Assembly: GCF_900107535.1 (NCBI RefSeq) | Contig: NZ_FNRA01000003.1 | Location: forward strand, 1-64,000 | DNA: 64,000 bases | Source: Pedobacter hartonius | Lineage (GTDB): Bacteria > Bacteroidota > Bacteroidia > Sphingobacteriales > Sphingobacteriaceae | Reading direction: 5' to 3' | Part shown: positions 25,744 to 35,290 of the stretch, one piece after another | How the letters are laid out: each line of letters opens with the position of its first letter | Numbering within the stretch: the stretch's first letter is position 1 | Notes under the pieces: model-generated | The model's input: only the letters and a program-made list of their open reading frames with translations | The model's database searches: none | Told to the model about the DNA's origin: nothing | Translations under genes and position numbers: made by a program

Positions 25744-26859
25744 TTATGGTTTTATAGGATCTCCGGCATGAATTTCTTCACTTGCCTGGCTCACCAGGAC
25801 GTCCCCATCCGCTATTTCTCCGTAAATCTCAATTTTATCATCAGTTTCACGGCCTTTTTTAATCTGCACAATCTCAGCTTTATTATTTTTCGCACGGATC
25901 ACATAAATACCTTCAGGACCGTCTACTACAGCTGCTTTAGGCACAATAAAAGTGCTCACATTTGCAGGTAAAGGGATAGAAACATCAGCAACCATACCCG
26001 GTAACAGTTTTTTGTTAAGATTGGGTACGTCCATCTCTATTCTTTCTGCACGCAGGCGGGAATCAAGAGCGCCTGACATCCTTTTTACCCTGGCACTGAA
26101 CAGGTTATTCGGTTTAGACTTTACACTGAAGCTCACCGCATCACCTTCTTTCAGGTAACCGGTGTACAGTTCCGGGATGGAAACTGCAAGCCTCAGGTGT
26201 TTCTGCTCCTGCAGCGTAAAGATTGGCAGCGCAGAGCCTGAACCTGTAGGGCCTACAAAGGCACCAAGATTCACATTCCTGGCAGAAACCACACCACTGA
26301 AGGGGGCACGGATCGTCAGGTAGCCCATCGTGCTACCTACTTCTTTATATGCAGCTTTGGCCGCGTTCAGCTGCGCCATGTCAGAGTTCCTTTTCGCAAC
26401 GGCCTGGTCCAGGTCATTCGTAGAGATAGTCCCTGGTGTTTTGCTGGTTTCCAGCAGCCTGTCATAAGTTGCTTTGCTGGCAGTATATACCGCTTCCTGC
26501 GATTTCAGTCTGGATTCTGCCGCAGCCAGCTGCGAGCTGATCTCCGGTGCTTCAAGTGTCATCATTAACTGACCCTTGGTTACTTCAGAACCGATATCTA
26601 CATTCAGGGTTTTCACAAAGCTGCTCACTTTGGCATACAGATCTACCTGTTGGAAAGCAATCAGCTCTCCCGGCATTTTTAAAGAGGTGGATAGTTCTTC
26701 TTTATGCAACACAAAGGTCGGGATAGCAACCGCTGCCTCGGCCGGGTCTTTATCTTCTTCCTCTTTATGGTTACAGCTGCTCAGGAAAGCCAGCACTGCA
26801 AGGCTGCTGAATAAAACGGTGCTGCGGCGGAATATTGTTGTGTTCATTATGTTTGTCAT
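25744..26859 (-). CDS. RND efflux periplasmic adaptor (membrane fusion) lipoprotein
   Basis: This 371-residue adaptor has a lipoprotein signal ending LAFLSSC (Cys at about residue 29), a lipoyl-like half-motif (VDLYAKVSSFVKTLNVDIGSEV), a coiled-coil hairpin (about 110-165) and beta-barrel and membrane-proximal domains. It would link the inner-membrane pump to the TolC-type channel. Start is the ATG at 26859 or the one at 26847. The pump gene is 26 bases upstream. Confidence 0.94.
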   Translation of the reverse strand: MTNIMNTTIFRRSTVLFSSLAVLAFLSSCNHKEEEDKDPAEAAVAIPTFVLHKEELSTSLKMPGELIAFQQVDLYAKVSSFVKTLNVDIGSEVTKGQLMMTLEAPEISSQLAAAESRLKSQEAVYTASKATYDRLLETSKTPGTISTNDLDQAVAKRNSDMAQLNAAKAAYKEVGSTMGYLTIRAPFSGVVSARNVNLGAFVGPTGSGSALPIFTLQEQKHLRLAVSIPELYTGYLKEGDAVSFSVKSKPNNLFSARVKRMSGALDSRLRAERIEMDVPNLNKKLLPGMVADVSIPLPANVSTFIVPKAAVVDGPEGIYVIRAKNNKAEIVQIKKGRETDDKIEIYGEIADGDVLVSQASEEIHAGDPIKP

Positions 26860-26885
26860 CTATTTTCTTTTTCTATTTAACCTCT

Positions 26886-29800
26886 TTAATCGTTTAATCC
26901 TTTGATGTAGTGTTCGCTTTCTTCGTCCTCAGGGTCCAGTGAAGGTGATTTTAAAGGAACATTGCCCTGTACCCAGGTAAACACCATCGGAAGGATCAGC
27001 AGTACCGCAAAGGTTGAAGCAATCAGTCCCCCGATTACTGCTCTTCCCAGTGGTGCAATTGCATCCCCGCCTTCACCTTCACCAATTGCCATCGGCAACA
27101 TACCTACCACCATGGCCGCACTGGTCATAATGATCGGGCGTAAACGTAGTCCGGCAGCTTCTCTGGCCGATTTTAAGGCATCCCCGTTGTGCTGTCTGAG
27201 CTCTTCGGCATTCGTGATCAGCATCACCGCATTCGCAACGGATACCCCTACCGACATGATGATCCCCATGTACGACTGCAGGTTGAGCGTTGACCCCCAC
27301 AAGGTCAGTACAACCAGTGAACCCAAAACAACGGCCGGCACGGTAGCCAGTACAACAAGCGGTACCCTGAACGACTGGAAGTTGGCCGATAACATCAGGA
27401 AGATCACCACAATAGCAACCAGCAACCCGTTTTGTAAACTCATCAGCGTTTCATCCAGTACTTTACCCAGTCCGATCTGTTCCACATTCACTCCCCTCGG
27501 CAGTTTACCGATTGAGGCAAGCGCTTTGGTCACATCCTTATTGGCTGTACCTAAATCTGTGTTTTTCAAATTCGCGGTAACGGAAAGGAATGGCGTAGCA
27601 CCCATATCATCGGCTTCGCCATAAGTGGTGTCAGCCTTAATGGTAGCCACATCACTTAGTGTTGGGCGGGTGTTGTTCTGCAACAATGAAATCTCGCCCA
27701 GGTCATCTTTGGTATTCATCTGGTTAAACGGAACCTGCACCTGTACGGAGTATGAAAGTCCGATTTTGGTATCTATCCAGGTATTTTTCTCCGTATAACG
27801 GGATGAAGAGGTGGATGCAACCAGTGACCTTGAAATATCACCAAGGTCTACCCCCAGCTGTGCAGCACGCACCCTGTCAATATTGATATTGAGTGAAGGG
27901 TATTTGATCGGCTGCGCAATCTGCGCATCCCTCATATAATTGATGGCCTTTAACTTTTGAAGTACTTTATTGGCATACACCTCGTTCAGCTTTTTGTTCT
28001 TACCCGAGATCCTCACCTCTACCGGTGTTGGCGATCCCTGGCTCAATACCTTATCCGTCATCTCAATCGGCTCAAAAGACAATTTCACATCAGGCATGAT
28101 CTTCCTGGTACGGGCACGCAATTCATCCTTAAACTCATCCATATTACCTTCCCAGTCTTTCAGGTTTACCTGGAATACCGCCTCATGCGGACCGCCCATA
28201 AACAGATAGATAGGGTTTACTGAATATTGTGAGGGATGCTGCCCAACATACACTGAGGAAATCCCCACATGTTCGGCACCAACAATATCTTTAACTTCTT
28301 TGAGGATCCTGTTGGCTTTCTCTTCAGTGCGTTCCAGCCTGGTGCCGTCAGGAGCACGCATACGAAGCTGAAACTGGCTGCCGTTTACCCTTGGCAATAC
28401 GTCACGCCCAATGCTGACAAGGAACAGGACAGCCAGGCCAACAATCACTACGATATAAGTAATCACCACCGTTTTTGTATATTTAAACAGGCGGTCAATG
28501 AAACGCATAAAGCGGTTTCTGAATTTATCGAATTTCGTTTCCTTTTCCTGGTGATTGAATTGTCCTTTATCTACCAGGATCTTTTTCTGATCCAGCGTAT
28601 CACGTTCAGATTCCAGGGTTAAGCCTGTCTGGTTGAAAGCATCTTCATCATCAGTGATCGACGAATCTGTTTTCTCATGCGGATACGGATGCGCAACCAT
28701 CAGCCAGTTGGCCAGTACAGGCACAAATGTCTGTGAAAGCAGGAAAGAGACGATCATGGAGAAACCGATGGCCAGTGCCAGCGGCAGGAACAAAGCTCCC
28801 GGAATACCGGTCATTGTGAATGCCGGGGCAAAAACTGCCAGGATACACAACAGGATCAGTAATTTAGGAAAGGCGATTTCTTTACAGGCATCCCAGATGG
28901 CCAGGGCCTTGGGTTTATGCATGTCGAAATGCTGGTGGATATTCTCTATCGTTACGGTCGACTCATCGACGAGGATACCGATGGCCAGTGCCAGTCCGGA
29001 GAGTGACATGATATTGATCGTCTGCCCGAATAATTTCAGGAACAGTACTCCAGAAATAATGGAAGTAGGTATGGTCAGGATTACGATCAGTGCCGCGCGC
29101 CTGTCACCCAGGAACAACAACACCATCAATCCTGTCAGTACCGCACCAATTACGCCCTCTTTAATCAAACTTTTAACAGCGTTGATTACATAGACCGACT
29201 GGTCAAACTCGTACGACAATTTAACGTCCTCCGGCAGGGTATTCTGAATTTTGCCCAGATTGTCTTTTAATCCTTTTACCACATCCCAGGTTGATGCATC
29301 TCCTGATTTCGCAATATCAACATACACTGCACGTTTTCCATTGATCAGCGCATAACCCGCGGTGATATCCGCACCATCTTTCACAACGGCAACGTCTTTC
29401 AGGTAAATATTTTGTACCCCTCCTTTATAAAGCGGGATATCTTCAAACTCTTTTACCTTGCTGATCGTGTAGTTAGTAGGCGTAATATAATTCATATCCC
29501 CTATCCTCACGTTTCCGGAAGGGGCAGTCTGGTTATTCACTTTGATCGCATTCACGATCTGATCTACAGTAAGGTTATGTGAGCGCATCAGTCCGGGATT
29601 AACATCGATCTCGATGGAACGCGGGCTACCCCCGAAAGGTGCCGGTGCGAGTAATCCGGGAATTGCTGTAAAGGACGGCCTTACAAACGTATTGGCCAGA
29701 TCCTGCAGTTCATTATTCGTACGGATCTTACTGCTGAGGACCAGCTGTCCTACCGGCAGTGAAGAGGCATCAAAACGGATCACGAAAGGCGGCTGTGAAC

Positions 29801-30164
29801 CGGGAGGGAAACTGGACTGGGCCCTGTTAGACAAAGCACTGAGCTCTGCTGCAGCCTGGGCCATGTTTGTACCTTCATAATAAGTTAATTTCATCAGCAT
29901 CAAACCCTGGGTATTTTTGGTTTCAATGCTCTTTATACCATTAGCGAACAGCAGCACATTCACATAGGTCTTACCGAAATAAGCTTCCATTTGTTCCGGG
30001 GTATATCCGCCGAAGGGGTGTGCGATGTAGATAACCGGCAGGTTCATCTGCGGGAGGATATCCACCTTGATACTGGTCATGGCACTGATACCAAAGAACA
30101 GCATACCTGCAACAAACACCATAATGGAAATGGGCTTACGCAGTGCGAAACGTATTAAATTCAT
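26886..30164 (-). CDS. RND-family efflux pump permease (HAE1-like)
   Basis: This 1092-residue inner-membrane proton-driven pump has the standard 12-helix layout with two large periplasmic loops. It begins RFALRKPISIMVFVAGMLFF and has the helix-4 stretch LAIGILVDESTVTIENI. Most HAE1 pumps carry an Asp-Asp pair in this helix; here it is Asp-Glu. An unusually long charged cytoplasmic linker (about residues 500-555, rich in Asp, Glu, Lys) joins the halves. Substrates are likely hydrophobic drugs or envelope compounds and cannot be predicted. It lies 15 bases after the TolC-type gene and 26 before the adaptor. Confidence 0.95.
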   Translation of the reverse strand: MNLIRFALRKPISIMVFVAGMLFFGISAMTSIKVDILPQMNLPVIYIAHPFGGYTPEQMEAYFGKTYVNVLLFANGIKSIETKNTQGLMLMKLTYYEGTNMAQAAAELSALSNRAQSSFPPGSQPPFVIRFDASSLPVGQLVLSSKIRTNNELQDLANTFVRPSFTAIPGLLAPAPFGGSPRSIEIDVNPGLMRSHNLTVDQIVNAIKVNNQTAPSGNVRIGDMNYITPTNYTISKVKEFEDIPLYKGGVQNIYLKDVAVVKDGADITAGYALINGKRAVYVDIAKSGDASTWDVVKGLKDNLGKIQNTLPEDVKLSYEFDQSVYVINAVKSLIKEGVIGAVLTGLMVLLFLGDRRAALIVILTIPTSIISGVLFLKLFGQTINIMSLSGLALAIGILVDESTVTIENIHQHFDMHKPKALAIWDACKEIAFPKLLILLCILAVFAPAFTMTGIPGALFLPLALAIGFSMIVSFLLSQTFVPVLANWLMVAHPYPHEKTDSSITDDEDAFNQTGLTLESERDTLDQKKILVDKGQFNHQEKETKFDKFRNRFMRFIDRLFKYTKTVVITYIVVIVGLAVLFLVSIGRDVLPRVNGSQFQLRMRAPDGTRLERTEEKANRILKEVKDIVGAEHVGISSVYVGQHPSQYSVNPIYLFMGGPHEAVFQVNLKDWEGNMDEFKDELRARTRKIMPDVKLSFEPIEMTDKVLSQGSPTPVEVRISGKNKKLNEVYANKVLQKLKAINYMRDAQIAQPIKYPSLNINIDRVRAAQLGVDLGDISRSLVASTSSSRYTEKNTWIDTKIGLSYSVQVQVPFNQMNTKDDLGEISLLQNNTRPTLSDVATIKADTTYGEADDMGATPFLSVTANLKNTDLGTANKDVTKALASIGKLPRGVNVEQIGLGKVLDETLMSLQNGLLVAIVVIFLMLSANFQSFRVPLVVLATVPAVVLGSLVVLTLWGSTLNLQSYMGIIMSVGVSVANAVMLITNAEELRQHNGDALKSAREAAGLRLRPIIMTSAAMVVGMLPMAIGEGEGGDAIAPLGRAVIGGLIASTFAVLLILPMVFTWVQGNVPLKSPSLDPEDEESEHYIKGLND

Positions 30165-30179
30165 ATCTGAGGGAACTGC

Positions 30180-31583
30180 TTAAAATTCGTTAATAAATAT
30201 ATTATAATCACCCATTGCGGCTGATTTGATCAATAGGGCCTGCCATACATTTGTATAGGCAATATCCCGGTCTGTCTCTGCCCTGTTGAGCACAAACAAT
30301 GCCTGCGTAAGGTCTACGAGTGTAGCCAGTCCGTTTTTATATTGCACACTTTTCTGCAAATAGGCCTGCGCCGCTGCCTTGACCTGCTCTGGCGCTTCCA
30401 TATAGTTGTCCATCGCATTTTTGATCTTAGTTTCTGACAGCGCCAGTTGTGAATGCAGCTGCTGATCAATCACCTGGTACTCATTTTCGAGCCCGTAGGT
30501 GGTGAAGCGCTGTGCCCTTACCTGCGGTGAGGTTTTCAGAATGGAACTCAGGTTCCAGACAAGGCCTACGCCAAACAGGTAATTTGCACGGGTAGGATTA
30601 ATACCGTCACCGTAGTTTGATGAATAGGCACCCTGGTCGTTCCCATAGTTTGATGAAAAACCGGAGCCCCTGCCCTGGAACACGCCGATAAAGGAGAATG
30701 TAGGGTACATCAGTCGTTTATAGTAATTTGTCTGCTCATTACTCACATCCACCCTGTTCCTGTAGTATTTAAGGACAGGATGCTGTGCAAGGTTTGCATT
30801 GGTATCTGCCATTAAGATGGCATGGGGTACATGATTGATAGACGCGGTATCCAGGGTAAATTCTGTAGCGGTAATTCCTAAAAGGACACCAAGCCTGTTG
30901 GCTTGCTCCTGCTGCAGGTCGATAGCGTTAGTCAGTAAGATCTTTGCACTGGAAACCTGTGCATTGGCCAGCGCCGAGTCAACCCCGGCGATTAGTCCGT
31001 TTTTTGCACGCGCCACAGCGTTATCTTTAAAAACTATTGCTCTTTCCAGGTTCCTTTGCTGAGACTTGGTCAAACGCTGTGCAGCAAGCAGGTTCAGGTA
31101 AGCGGCAGATACGCGGATCTCGTGCTGGAAAATCTCCTGGCTGAGATCATTTTCATCCCTGGTAAGCGTCACTTTGGAAACCTTTATCCTTTCTTTAATA
31201 CGTCCAAACGTAAAAAAGTCCCAGTTGATATTACTGAGATAAAGCGCTCCGAAGCCGGCGTTCCAGTTCTGACTGGCCAGTGTTGGCCCTGAAGAAGAAA
31301 CATTTAACGCACCTCCAAATGGAGCAAGCGGACCAGTCTGCCCGTTAACGGTACCGTAATCCTGCTGTGCGGAAAGGGTAAAGTTAGGAAGATACTCTCT
31401 TTTGGATTGCATAACAGTCTGTTTCGAAGCATTAACATAGTTCGTTTTCGCTTTTATGGTCCCATAATTTGCTATCGCGGTACTAATGGCCTCTTTCATA
31501 TTTAAGGTCTGCGCATCAACAGTAAGATTGGCACACAAAAAAGAACAACAAAGAAGTGTGGAAAGGGGTATTCGGGGCATCAT
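30180..31583 (-). CDS. TolC-family outer-membrane efflux channel
   Basis: The ATG at 31583 gives 467 residues with a signal peptide (PLSTLLCCSFLCANLTVDAQ) and two OEP repeats of long helices (for example NLERAIVFKDNAVARAKNGL and AAQAYLQKSVQYKNGLATLV). The frame can extend to a TTG at 31592 but ATG is preferred. It is the first gene of the pump operon, an order (channel, pump, adaptor, regulator) that differs from the common adaptor-pump-channel order. The 280-bp leader holds a nested inverted repeat. Confidence 0.94.
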   Translation of the reverse strand: MMPRIPLSTLLCCSFLCANLTVDAQTLNMKEAISTAIANYGTIKAKTNYVNASKQTVMQSKREYLPNFTLSAQQDYGTVNGQTGPLAPFGGALNVSSSGPTLASQNWNAGFGALYLSNINWDFFTFGRIKERIKVSKVTLTRDENDLSQEIFQHEIRVSAAYLNLLAAQRLTKSQQRNLERAIVFKDNAVARAKNGLIAGVDSALANAQVSSAKILLTNAIDLQQEQANRLGVLLGITATEFTLDTASINHVPHAILMADTNANLAQHPVLKYYRNRVDVSNEQTNYYKRLMYPTFSFIGVFQGRGSGFSSNYGNDQGAYSSNYGDGINPTRANYLFGVGLVWNLSSILKTSPQVRAQRFTTYGLENEYQVIDQQLHSQLALSETKIKNAMDNYMEAPEQVKAAAQAYLQKSVQYKNGLATLVDLTQALFVLNRAETDRDIAYTNVWQALLIKSAAMGDYNIFINEF

Positions 31584-31646
31584 TAATTTCAATTAAATTA
31601 AATCGATTATAGTTAGTGTTTTTAGTACACAACAAATGTATATGAC

Positions 31647-31708
31647 AGGGCACGAACGAAAGTATTCAGTTCAAATCAATACTTATTAAATTCAAATAAT
31701 TGTGCCCT
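31647..31708 (-). promoter_or_regulatory. Nested inverted repeat upstream of the RND operon
   Basis: Outer arms AGGGCAC (31647-31653) and GTGCCCT (31702-31708) enclose inner arms AAGTATT (31659-31665) and AATACTT (31678-31684). All arms are perfect 7-mers. It lies 64-125 bases before the TolC-type start codon. It could be a binding site for a dimeric regulator, such as the AraC protein at the end of the operon, or a leader hairpin. Confidence 0.4.
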
Positions 31709-31862
31709 GGCTGTGTCTAAATAGCCATTTCCCTAATATAGGGCATCTTAGGCCGCAAAAAACAATAACTGTACTATTGTTACAATACTGCCGTTACATT
31801 ATGGTTACACTTGCCTTACACATGTGTTAAAACAAGATTAAAATAACTTTGATGAGATCAAT

Positions 31863-32495
31863 TTAAGATTTTTGATAAACCACGGATTTGATAAACCCAC
31901 TGTAGTAATATGCGGTCTTCAGCGGGAGGTACAACGCCTCTTCGAAACAGTGCTCTGTATTGATCAGGTCTCTCGCCTCTATCCTGGAGATTCGCTTAAA
32001 GAAAAGGTACATCGCCTTCAGCAGGTACCGTTGCCAGTGCTTGCCGGAACCCGCGTTATAATAGAAATCGGAAAACAGCCAGAGCCCGCCGCTTTTGAGT
32101 GCCGCATGGAACCTGCCGAAGACAAGGCCGATCTTTTCTGCCCGAAAATTATCAAACAAAAACGCGGTGATGATCACATCATAGTCGGTACCGATCTTGA
32201 AATCTTCTGCGGCGGCATGAATATAGCTGACCTGATTGCTTTTTACATCCCGCTTTTTTGACAGATCCAGCATTTTGGCCGAGATCTCTACATAGGTGAT
32301 GCGGAGTCCCGAAGGATGGATCTTAGCGATTTCCTCCAATACCCAGCCTGTTCCGCCGCCAGCGATAAGGATAGTACCATTTGCCGGAATGCAGATCAGT
32401 TGCTCAATCTGGGCACTTAGCTGTGCACGAAAGAACACCAGCCTGCTCAGCACATCATAATACCGGGCTATCGGATCATAGTTGTTATTGTGCAT
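31863..32495 (-). CDS. Class I SAM-dependent methyltransferase
   Basis: The ATG at 32495 gives 210 residues; a longer frame to 32531 would overlap the upstream gene. The SAM-binding motif I appears as ILIAGGGTGWVLEEIAKI, with the acidic end of strand 2 in ITYVEISAKML and motif II-like VIITAFLFDNF. The start, NNNYDPIARYYDVLSRLVF, resembles UbiE/MenG-type methyltransferases. It follows the UbiA-like gene by five bases, so a shared small-molecule or lipid pathway is likely. The substrate is unknown. Confidence 0.85.
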   Translation of the reverse strand: MHNNNYDPIARYYDVLSRLVFFRAQLSAQIEQLICIPANGTILIAGGGTGWVLEEIAKIHPSGLRITYVEISAKMLDLSKKRDVKSNQVSYIHAAAEDFKIGTDYDVIITAFLFDNFRAEKIGLVFGRFHAALKSGGLWLFSDFYYNAGSGKHWQRYLLKAMYLFFKRISRIEARDLINTEHCFEEALYLPLKTAYYYSGFIKSVVYQKS

Positions 32496-32500
32496 AGCTG

Positions 32501-33409
32501 TCAGATAAATTGCATCGCCAGGATGCCGCAAATGGCCTTTACCAGGATTAACCCGTCGATCACGATAAGGTAGTAAAATATTTTCTTTCTTTTGTTCATG
32601 GAATACGCCACCACAAGTGTAAGTACAAAAGGAATCAGGTTGAACAATACGCGGATCGTGGTAAAATGTTCAATAGAGGCAAAGATGAGCAGGGATAACA
32701 TTCCCAACAGCAGCAGCGGAATCAGCACATAGAATATCGTCTTTTTCAGACCTATCCGCACGGCAAACGTCTTCAGCTGGCTATTGGAATCAATAGCATA
32801 ATCCTTCATATCAAACATAATTGCATTTACCGTACAAAACATCCAGTTTTTGATAAAGAGAAAAAACCAGAATGGAGATTCTGCAAAATCCACTCCTGAC
32901 TCTATACGCAGCAGGATCAGTGGAAGCAAATTGGCTGTGGCAGCCCATATAAAACCAATGATGAACGGCTTCAGCCAGCCGGTATTCCTAAGGTTGAGGT
33001 TAAAGAAAAAAACCGGCACCAGCCCATAATACAGGACAGCCATACCAATTACTACCCCTACCGTGATCCAGTACAGGACAGGAAGATGCAGGATAGCCAT
33101 ATAGTCCCTGTTCAGCATATACAGAAACACCGCTGCAAAAACAGACCCTAAAAGAATCTGGCTCCCGCGAATAAAGGTTTGATGCTTGCCATACCAGGCG
33201 GTTCTTGGATTCTGCGCGTTCTCAATGCTGGTGGCGCCCATATAGGCATAGGTATAATAAATGATCGGCGCCAGAAACACCAGCATATAGTAACTCAGGG
33301 AATTAAAGGGCATCTTTAACTGCAGTGTGGATTCCACAGTTAAACCAACGGCAAGCAGCCCGACAAAATAATTACCAAAAAATATAAATCTTAAGATCTT
33401 CAGTCCCAT
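32501..33409 (-). CDS. UbiA-like integral membrane protein
   Basis: This 302-residue protein with about eight to nine helices carries one motif reminiscent of the second Asp-rich loop of UbiA prenyltransferases (MFDMKDYAIDSNSQLKTFAVRIG). The usual first Asp-rich motif (NDxxD type) is not visible; that loop reads IENAQNPRTAWYGKH. It may be a divergent prenyl- or lipid-transferase or a relative that lost catalysis. Neighbours are a methyltransferase (5 bp) and a beta-hydroxyacid dehydrogenase (26 bp) in one apparent operon. Confidence 0.65.
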   Translation of the reverse strand: MGLKILRFIFFGNYFVGLLAVGLTVESTLQLKMPFNSLSYYMLVFLAPIIYYTYAYMGATSIENAQNPRTAWYGKHQTFIRGSQILLGSVFAAVFLYMLNRDYMAILHLPVLYWITVGVVIGMAVLYYGLVPVFFFNLNLRNTGWLKPFIIGFIWAATANLLPLILLRIESGVDFAESPFWFFLFIKNWMFCTVNAIMFDMKDYAIDSNSQLKTFAVRIGLKKTIFYVLIPLLLLGMLSLLIFASIEHFTTIRVLFNLIPFVLTLVVAYSMNKRKKIFYYLIVIDGLILVKAICGILAMQFI

Positions 33410-33435
33410 TTGCCCAACTCCCTGACTCCTTAAAC

Positions 33436-34305
33436 TTAGTTTTCGGAAAGATATTTAAATACAGCAATCATATCCTGATCGCCATACCCTTTTGCCGTTG
33501 CCGACTGCAGTGTGGTATGTAAAGATTTCCCTACAGGGGTATCCATTCCGTTTTCGGTAGCCAGCCTGATGTCTTTGGCGAGCAGTTTCAACGCAAAAGC
33601 AGGCTTGAAATCATTATTAAGGATATTGTCTGTCTTCATTTTGGTTACTCCGCAGCCTACAGCGCTTGCATTGATCAGCGGAAGCAGCAGTTCTGCTGAC
33701 AAGCCATTTTTGCGCGCAAAGATCACTGCTTCTGCCAGACCCTGGTCCACAATGCCCAAAAGTAAATTTACCGACAGCTTTGCTACATTGGCCTTGCCGT
33801 TCTCTCCAAGATAAACCGACATCCTGCCCAGCGCATCAAATGCAGGTTTTACTTTTTCGTAGATTTTTTCATCGCCGCCAACCATGATCACCAGCTGTGC
33901 TTCTTCTGCGGGTTTTACGCTGCCGGCTACCGGCGCGTCCAGGTAAGAAATACCCTTTTCTGCACAAAGGCCTGCGAGGTACTTTGTGGTTTCCGGCGAA
34001 ACCGTACTCATGTCTACGATGGTCAGCTCTCTACCCGGATGGGCAGAAAAAATGCCATCTGCTCTTTCGTAGAGCTCTTTTACCGCATTGTCATCACTCA
34101 GCATGGTGATAATCACATCTGATGTGGCCAGCAGCTCGGCCGGTGAATACGCCACTCCAACCTGAATCTCTTTGCTGAGTGCTTCAGATTTAGCTGCACT
34201 GCGGTTGTAAACGGTAACTTCAAATCCTGCTTTGACCAGGTTTTTAACCATTGGCGTTCCCATATTACCAAGTCCTATCCAGCCTATGTTTAATTTTACG
34301 CTCAT
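33436..34305 (-). CDS. NAD(P)-dependent beta-hydroxyacid dehydrogenase (3-hydroxyisobutyrate dehydrogenase/GLYR family)
   Basis: This 289-residue enzyme has the N-terminal Rossmann motif GLGNMG (residues 11-16), the substrate loop DAPVAGSVKPAEE in the DxPVSGG position, and the catalytic Lys in the segment GKANVAKLSVNLLLG. The C-terminal all-helical domain is complete. Family members reduce semialdehydes or oxidise beta-hydroxyacids; the GLYR subgroup reduces glyoxylate and succinic semialdehyde. It starts 23 bases after the RES toxin gene, so the two may share a transcript. Confidence 0.92.
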   Translation of the reverse strand: MSVKLNIGWIGLGNMGTPMVKNLVKAGFEVTVYNRSAAKSEALSKEIQVGVAYSPAELLATSDVIITMLSDDNAVKELYERADGIFSAHPGRELTIVDMSTVSPETTKYLAGLCAEKGISYLDAPVAGSVKPAEEAQLVIMVGGDEKIYEKVKPAFDALGRMSVYLGENGKANVAKLSVNLLLGIVDQGLAEAVIFARKNGLSAELLLPLINASAVGCGVTKMKTDNILNNDFKPAFALKLLAKDIRLATENGMDTPVGKSLHTTLQSATAKGYGDQDMIAVFKYLSEN

Positions 34306-34328
34306 ATCTATATATTTATTTTGATGTT

Positions 34329-34811
34329 TTAACCTGACTTTCCCAGCGGATATTTTTTCAGGAGATCTTCTATCCTGGCGTCAGGCACGAGTTCCGTTAT
34401 GGCAAGAATCCTGATTCGCCTGAAATCGGGATGAAGTGTATTGATTACATAATTGCAGGATTCCGGCATTACTGCCGAAGGCACTTTTAAAACCGGCATT
34501 CTCATGTGATCGAACCATTGATTACCAAGCGGCTGACAATGTCGGTAATCATAGGGGTCCCGCCAGTCCGGATCAAGATCACGCTCTTCTATCGTACTTA
34601 CGGACAGATCATCCGGAATTTCTATACAAACGATCTTAAAATCATGGTTGAAACCTACTCCCTGACGCCTGACCATATTTTCAAGGAAGGCCAGTGGTAT
34701 GTTCTCTGCGCAGTAAAGCACAGGTCTGCCTGCTGCTGCCCAGCGCCCATTGACGCCCGATGCATTGAGTGTGGCAGCATAATGCTTATGCCCGATTCTA
34801 AAAACGACCAT
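34329..34811 (-). CDS. RES-domain toxin (NAD-degrading) of a type II toxin-antitoxin system
   Basis: This 160-residue RES domain shows the expected motifs: the first Arg in VVFRIGHKHYAAT, GRWAAAGRPVLYCAENIPLA in the position of GRWN..G.PV.Y.a.s.alA, then LKVPSAVMPES with the conserved Ser. The usual Asn after GRW is Ala here. RES toxins such as MbcT and PrP-type relatives degrade NAD+. It follows the Xre antitoxin gene by eight bases, the standard order. The dehydrogenase gene downstream begins 23 bases later. Confidence 0.9.
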   Translation of the reverse strand: MVVFRIGHKHYAATLNASGVNGRWAAAGRPVLYCAENIPLAFLENMVRRQGVGFNHDFKIVCIEIPDDLSVSTIEERDLDPDWRDPYDYRHCQPLGNQWFDHMRMPVLKVPSAVMPESCNYVINTLHPDFRRIRILAITELVPDARIEDLLKKYPLGKSG

Positions 34812-34819
34812 ACAGAAAG

Positions 34820-35266
34820 TTAAACGGCATCACCATAAGCCATTTTCACCAGCTCATCTGCAACCAGGTCTACACCGCCCGGGGTAGTTAACCAGTCCAT
34901 GGGCCGTTCTTTTGAATTCCAGAATGGTTTATTGAGCCAATAGCTGAATTCATCTACAGTGCCAAACAGTTCTACCCCCTTTTTATACAAGCCAATGAGT
35001 TTAAGCAAATGCTCTCCATAAACAGGCTCCAGCAGTTTCTTCTGTTCTTTATAATTGCTGATGGTACGGGAAGAAATATTGATCAGATCCGCCAGAGATT
35101 TATTGGAAATATTGATCGCTTCGGCAAAATCATAGAACAGGCCCGGTTTTAGTCCCTGTCTTGCATACTGAAAAACCTTCATATCATCGCTCACATCTAT
35201 TGCGCTGAACTTGATGCGGAGTGTTTCTGTTCGTTTGTCTAAAAGGAATGCATTGGAAGCTGCCAT
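34820..35266 (-). CDS. Xre/MbcA/ParS-type antitoxin (DUF2384)
   Basis: The ATG at 35266 gives 148 residues; a GTG at 35303-35305 in frame lies inside the upstream palindrome and is less likely. An N-terminal helix-turn-helix region (ISNKSLADLINISSRTISNY) is followed by the DUF2384 C-terminal domain (GVELFGTVDEFSYWLNKPFW, then GGVDLVADELVKM). It should neutralise the RES toxin encoded eight bases downstream and repress the pair by binding the upstream palindrome. Confidence 0.9.
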   Translation of the reverse strand: MAASNAFLLDKRTETLRIKFSAIDVSDDMKVFQYARQGLKPGLFYDFAEAINISNKSLADLINISSRTISNYKEQKKLLEPVYGEHLLKLIGLYKKGVELFGTVDEFSYWLNKPFWNSKERPMDWLTTPGGVDLVADELVKMAYGDAV

Positions 35267-35290
35267 ATCTTTAGGTTTAAAAGACCAATA

